Of a stretch of DNA of 64,000 nucleotides, positions 59,691-64,000 are shown piece by piece; within the stretch, counting starts at the first letter, position 1; every line of letters begins with the position of its first letter. The stretch spans positions 43,543,030 through 43,607,029 of the forward strand of contig NC_044560.1 of NCBI RefSeq assembly GCF_007565055.1, written 5' to 3'. The DNA comes from Rhinopithecus roxellana. Taxonomy: Eukaryota; Chordata; Mammalia; Primates; Cercopithecidae. A model generated the notes under the pieces. That model made no database searches. It was not told the origin of the DNA and saw nothing but the letters and a program-made list of their open reading frames with translations. Both the position numbers and the translations under genes were made by a program.

Positions 59691-59806
59691 GGGCTCAACA
59701 CGTTGGCTCATGCCTATAATCACAACACTTTGGGAGGCTGAGGTGGGAGGCTCACTTGAGCCTAAAAAGTCAAAGGTGTAAAGAAAGAAAAGAAAAAGAA
59801 AGAGAG
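59691..59806 (+). mobile_element. Left-arm Alu monomer fragment
   Basis: GGCTCAACACGTTGGCTCAT to 'aaagtcaaaggtgt', followed by an AAAG-rich tail. Confidence 0.8.
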
Positions 59807-59919
59807 AGATTTCTGTTGTTTATAACTACCCAACTCAATTTATAATATTTTGTTAGGGTAGCCCAAACAGACCAACATACCCTCTTTTGTGGGGTTGTGG
59901 GTGGACATTCAATCCTTGG

Positions 59920-60030
59920 GTAAGTTATTTAATCTCTCTGCCCTTCATAGCATTGTAGGGAGGATTAAACAAGATAATGAAAAACACTTAGTAAACGCTC
60001 AATAAATGGTATGCATTATTGTTCATAACA
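59920..60030 (+). mobile_element. MIR 3' part
   Basis: 'gtaagttatttaatctctctgccc' and 'cgctcaataaatggta' match MIR. Confidence 0.8.
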
Positions 60031-61389
60031 TCATCATCATCCCAGTTGTCAGGGGACACAAAGGAAAGGAAACTCAGTCTTATCCATAACAGGATAATTT
60101 GAGCATTGTAGGCCTTCCTTGAATTGAACATAGAACTGTCTTCTTATGGCGTTTTGTTGCTGGTCTTTGTTCTGCCTTGGGCTGCTCAATTACAGCTGAA
60201 GAATTTGAACACTTGTTCCCTCCCCTGTCACACCCTCCTTCTGCTCCTTTTATATCCTTTCGTTCTCCCTTGAATATTTTCTCTTTTCACAATATCTTTC
60301 TAAAAAATAGAACCTAGAGCCCTCCTAAGTTCTTCATATATTGCCCAACTTCTATGTTCAATGTCTACCAAGATGCATGGCCATGAGAAAGGATTGAAAG
60401 CATTTTAAAAATTTTATGAAGGTTATACTTCTGCAACTGAATGTTGAAACCTCAATGTAGAACATTGTTCATATCTGTTCCACACAGACTAGCACATATA
60501 CACATATACATGATATTATTTACACAAATGGTATCATAATCTACACATTGTTCATATTTTTTATTTATAATAAATATATCTGGAAATATTTCCACTGCTG
60601 AGTTCAATGATATGATCACTTTCATTAATCTGAATACAATACTACATTTCTATTGCAGGAACCAAGATTTTATCAGATGTTTTTGAGAGTGTGAAAGATT
60701 TTCTAACATTAGGTTGAGCTAATTTAGAGTCATCTAAAATCTTAGAATTTTTTCATATAAATTGTTATCAAGCCATGTTTCTCCTATCCTATATACTTTC
60801 ATAACTGAATTTTGAAACATAAATGTAGAACTTAGCATTTAATTGCATTTTGTTGTTTTGACCTAGACTCAAGGTCTTTTGAAATCTTTATTTTTTTATC
60901 CAGATAGTGATCCCTCCCTGCTGTAAATCTCATCAGCATAATTTTACTTGCATCTGAGTCACTGAACCATCCAAGGCTAAGAAGAAAGGCTTGTACATGA
61001 TAAAACAGGTGTGACCTTACTTTAAATACATGGATCTACTTCCCCTCCCACTGATCTTTGCAGGAGTCTTGCTCTAGGACACTGGATCCTGTCCCTCTGA
61101 TTTTCCTCCTCCCCCATTTTAGGTCTCCTAGATGAGACATGAGATAAAGGTAGTCAAGTGTGGTGAAGGAGGGAATGTATAGTCTACTTTTCCTACTCCC
61201 TAACACCTTTAGTGACAAAATCAAAACTCAACATAAGAGGAGTCTGAAACAATAGAGATAAAATAGGATTTGGGGTTCTACTCAAGAGCCCAGTTGGAAG
61301 TTAAATAAAATCAGAAACTCATTTGAGGAATCCATGATTCATGAGTATATCCCCAGTCAGGAGGAAATGAAACACAACCAGTCTGTTTG
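60030..61389. other. Mostly unidentified sequence
   Basis: AT-rich; a possible CR1/L3-like repeat at 60700-60985 and no gene signal. Confidence 0.45.
60700..60985 (+). mobile_element. Possible ancient LINE (CR1/L3-like) fragment
   Basis: 'acctagactcaaggtctttt', 'gtgatccctccctgctg' and 'tctcatcagcataa' resemble an old dispersed mammalian repeat. Uncertain. Confidence 0.35.
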
Positions 61390-61915
61390 TAAAGAATCAG
61401 CAAGCAAGAAAGAGAAACAGGGGTATATCTCTTGTACACGTCACCTTTTCTTTTGCTGCTGAATCTCTAGTTTGGAATCTGTTGAGTGGTATCAATGGGT
61501 TCACAAATATCAGCTCATTGGGTTGGCAGTGCCTCGTTGCTAGAAATGGTGCCAGAGTCAACCCCCAGTTTAAGAGAACTAGACCACCACTTGGGCTGGC
61601 CTCAGGATCTGTCACCAGAGGGGAGCTACAGAACCATTGCCCACAAGGGCAATGCCAGACAAGCCCCCAAATTTGGAACTGCCCAATGGGTTCACCTTGC
61701 TCACTCACTGCCTAGACAGAACCAATGTATCAAGAGAGGGGAATTGAAATAGAGAAAGTAATTCATGCAGAGCCAGCTGTGCAGAAGACCAGAGTTTTAT
61801 TATTACTCAAATAAGTCTCTCAGAGCATTCAGGGATCAGGGTTCTTAAGAATAATTTGGTGGGTGGGGGGACCTTTGAGTCGGGAGTACTGATTGGTTGG
61901 GTCCCAGTGCAACAC
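61390..61915 (-). mobile_element. ERV1 LTR fragment with primer-binding site and leader
   Basis: On the minus strand, a 5'-truncated LTR (61915 down to about 61670) related to the one at 6719-7417 ends after a GAACCCATTGGGCAGTT block. It is followed by TTTGGGGGCTTGTCTGGCAT, close to the proline-tRNA-type primer-binding site of gammaretroviruses (TGGGGGCTCGTCCGGGAT, about 15 of 18 matching). About 260 bases of untranslated leader follow, then the element stops. It has no gag, pol or env and cannot be active. Confidence 0.75.
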
Positions 61916-61959
61916 TTAATGAATCTAATAATTGAACTTTCACAGTCCATGACTTAAAT

Positions 61960-62322
61960 GCAGATATGCAGTGACAGAGGAACATACCTTCTTTTTAAGC
62001 ACTCATGGAGAGTCACAAAATTTGACCAAAAAAATCTTCAAGGCCGGGCGCGGTGGCTCAAGCCTGTAATCCCAGCACTTTGGGAGGCCGAGATGGGCGG
62101 ATCACGAGGTCAGGAGTTCGAGACTATCCTGGCTAACACGGTGAAACCCCATCTCTACTAAAAAAATACAAAAAGCTAGCCGGGTGAGGTGGCGGGCGCC
62201 TGTAGTCCCAGCTACTCGGGAGGCTGAGGCAGGAGAATGGCGTAAACCCGGGAGGCGGAGCTTGCAGTGAGCTGAGATCCGGCCACTGCAGTCCAGCCGG
62301 GTGACAGAGCGAGACTCCGTCT

Positions 62323-62363
<41 letters not shown>

Positions 62364-63882
62364 CAAAAGTTCCATGAAGTAGGCATAATACCAAAAAAAT
62401 TATTTGGTCACAATGCAATAAAGCTAGAAATATCAAAAGTAAAAAGTCCTTCTATCTAGAAATCTAAAAGAAAAACTATTGAGCAACCATTGTGTGAAAG
62501 AGAATATACAAAACAACATTGGAGAATTTCTGGGAAAATGTTATAATGAAAAATGTTACATTTCTGAATTTGTGAGCTATTATGACAAATATCAGAAAAA
62601 AATCCACAACCTTAAACACATATAAAAAATAACAAATATAAATGAATTAAATTCTCAAGGGCTAGAAAAACAACAAACTGAACTGAAAACACCAGGAAGG
62701 GGATTTTAAAAGATAAAAGCATAAATTAAATGGATTGTAACATATATCCATATTTGAACTTCAGAAAAAAAATCAATAAAAGGGATGTGGCAAACTTTTA
62801 AAACAGGAAATTTAAGAATTCTTATTTAATGGAGAAACATGAAGAGATGTTTCTTCTAAGGTCAGGAACAAGTCAAAGACGACATTATCTCCATCACTAT
62901 TTAACAGTGTGTTGGAAATATTAACTGATGTAATTGGACAAGATAAAACAATTAAAATTAAGAAGTGGAAAATACCCTTCCCCACTAAAAGAAACCAAGG
63001 CTCTTTTGAAAAATAGTTAATTCCAGGTCTTGAAAGGGAAAGTATTGGATGACTGTGAGATCTTATGCCAAAACTCACAGAAGCACTCAAACACTGATGG
63101 TACCACATTAAAAAGAAACAAGAACAACTTGAAGAGGGTCTCACCAAACTCGGGACAATCTGAGTATGAGAAAGAATAATCATTAGAGCTAATAAAGGAG
63201 TTTGATATGAGATCAATATACAAAAACCAATTGTATTTCTACATGCTAGCAATAAATAATCTCAAAATGAGTTTATGAAAATTCCACTTACAACTGCATC
63301 AAAAAAATACTTAGGAATAAACTTTTTCAAAATAAATTTTAAGACTTGTACACTGAAAATTGTAAAACATCATTGAAATAAATCAAAGAGCTAAATAAAT
63401 GGAAAGACATCACAAATTCATATATTGGAAGACTTAATATTGTTAAAATGGCAGTAGTCCCCAGATGGATCTACAGATTTAACAAAATCCCTACCAAAAT
63501 CCCAGCTGTTTTTCTGAAATCAACAATCTGATCCTAAAATTCGTATAGAAATGCAAGAGATCTGGAAGAGTAAAAACATTCTTAAAAGAAAAGAACAAAG
63601 TTAGAGAGCTTACACTTTCTATCTTAAAACGAACTACAAAGCTACAACCATAAAGACTGTGTGGTACTAGCATAAAGATAGACATAGATCAGTGGAATAG
63701 AATTGAGAGTCCAGAAATAAAATCATACACTTATGGTCAATTTTTTCAATAAGGGTGCCAAGACAATTCAATAAGGAAAGAAAGACCATTCTAGCAAATA
63801 GTGCTGGGACAACTGCACATTCACATGTAAAAGAACTGTTGAATCTCTACCTCATACCATAAGCAAAAATTAATGTAAAGTG
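61960..63882 (+). mobile_element. L1 LINE fragment with AluY and a foreign insert
   Basis: Endonuclease-side sequence at 61960-62600 is split by an AluY at 62042-62359. Reverse-transcriptase-side sequence follows from about 62820, and ORF2 central parts ('aaatggaaagacatc', 'gcaagagatctggaag', 'agatcagtggaatag') run to 63882, where another Alu begins. A ~180-base segment at about 62985-63170 does not read as L1. Broken frames. Confidence 0.75.
62042..62359 (+). mobile_element. AluY, Old World monkey type, ~38-A tail, inside L1
   Basis: Monkey diagnostic blocks. A-run of about 37 from 62323. AAAAAATCTTCAA target duplication. Confidence 0.95.
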
Positions 63883-64000
63883 GGCCAGGTGCAGTGGCTC
63901 ATGCCTGTAATCCTAGCACTTTGGGAGGCCGAGGCAGGTGGATCACTTGAGGTCAGGTGTTCGAGACCAGCGTGGCCAACATGGTGAAACCGCATCTCTA
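63883..64000 (+). mobile_element. Alu, cut by the window end
   Basis: GGCCAGGTGCAGTGGCTCAT start through the left arm; continues past the window. Confidence 0.95.

Noticed and set aside
61397..61708. Minus-strand 103-codon frame next to the LTR
   Set aside because: Covers the primer-binding site and untranslated leader of an ERV1 remnant; not a gag reading frame.
62812..63252. 146-codon minus-strand open frame
   Set aside because: Antisense to a degraded L1 and its foreign insert.

Overview
This is nuclear genomic DNA from an Old World monkey (Cercopithecidae, probably a macaque or a close relative). About 44 Alu elements, many ancient L1/L2/MIR copies and several MaLR and class I endogenous-retrovirus LTRs mark it as primate. 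Seven young AluY copies carry the start 'GGCTCAAGCCTGTAATC' and the 3' motif 'GAGATCCGGCCACTGC', which I know as the Old World monkey AluY type; human AluY usually has 'CTCACGCC' and 'GATCGCGCC/GATCCCGCC'. There is no bacterial-style gene content. Almost all open frames of 60-180 codons lie in Alu, L1 or LTR sequence and are not genes.

The main gene signal is on the minus strand. A CpG-island promoter at about 50.5-51.3 kb contains a coding first exon: ATG at 51103, 38 codons plus one base, donor GTGAGT after 50989. A second exon-like segment lies at 26104-26009, with a pyrimidine-rich CTAG acceptor, an open frame and a GTATGT donor. Joining the two keeps the frame, the split codon becoming Glu. 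The gene would run right to left with a first intron of about 25 kb, and its later exons would lie beyond position 1 or were not recognised. I cannot name it. A second CpG island at about 38.7-39.26 kb lies inside that intron and could be an alternative promoter or belong to another transcript.

Layout: 1-26 kb is intron or downstream sequence with MaLR LTRs, an ERV1 LTR and many Alus. Exon 2 is at 26.0-26.1 kb. A long decayed L1 with six nested Alus occupies 28.1-34.3 kb. AT-rich, repeat-poor DNA follows at 35-37 kb, then CpG island A at 38.7-39.3 kb. MIR/L2/Alu-rich sequence leads to CpG island B and exon 1 at 50.5-51.3 kb. The presumed 5' flank, 51.4-64 kb, holds a very young AluY with a 53-A tail, two L1 fragments, a local tandem duplication at 58.7-59.6 kb and an ERV1 LTR with a recognisable primer-binding site.

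Limits: repeat families were assigned by eye from remembered consensus patterns, so subfamily names and outer borders of old repeats are approximate. No alignment or database search was possible. I found no previously undescribed molecular system; the findings are structural or gene-model observations.
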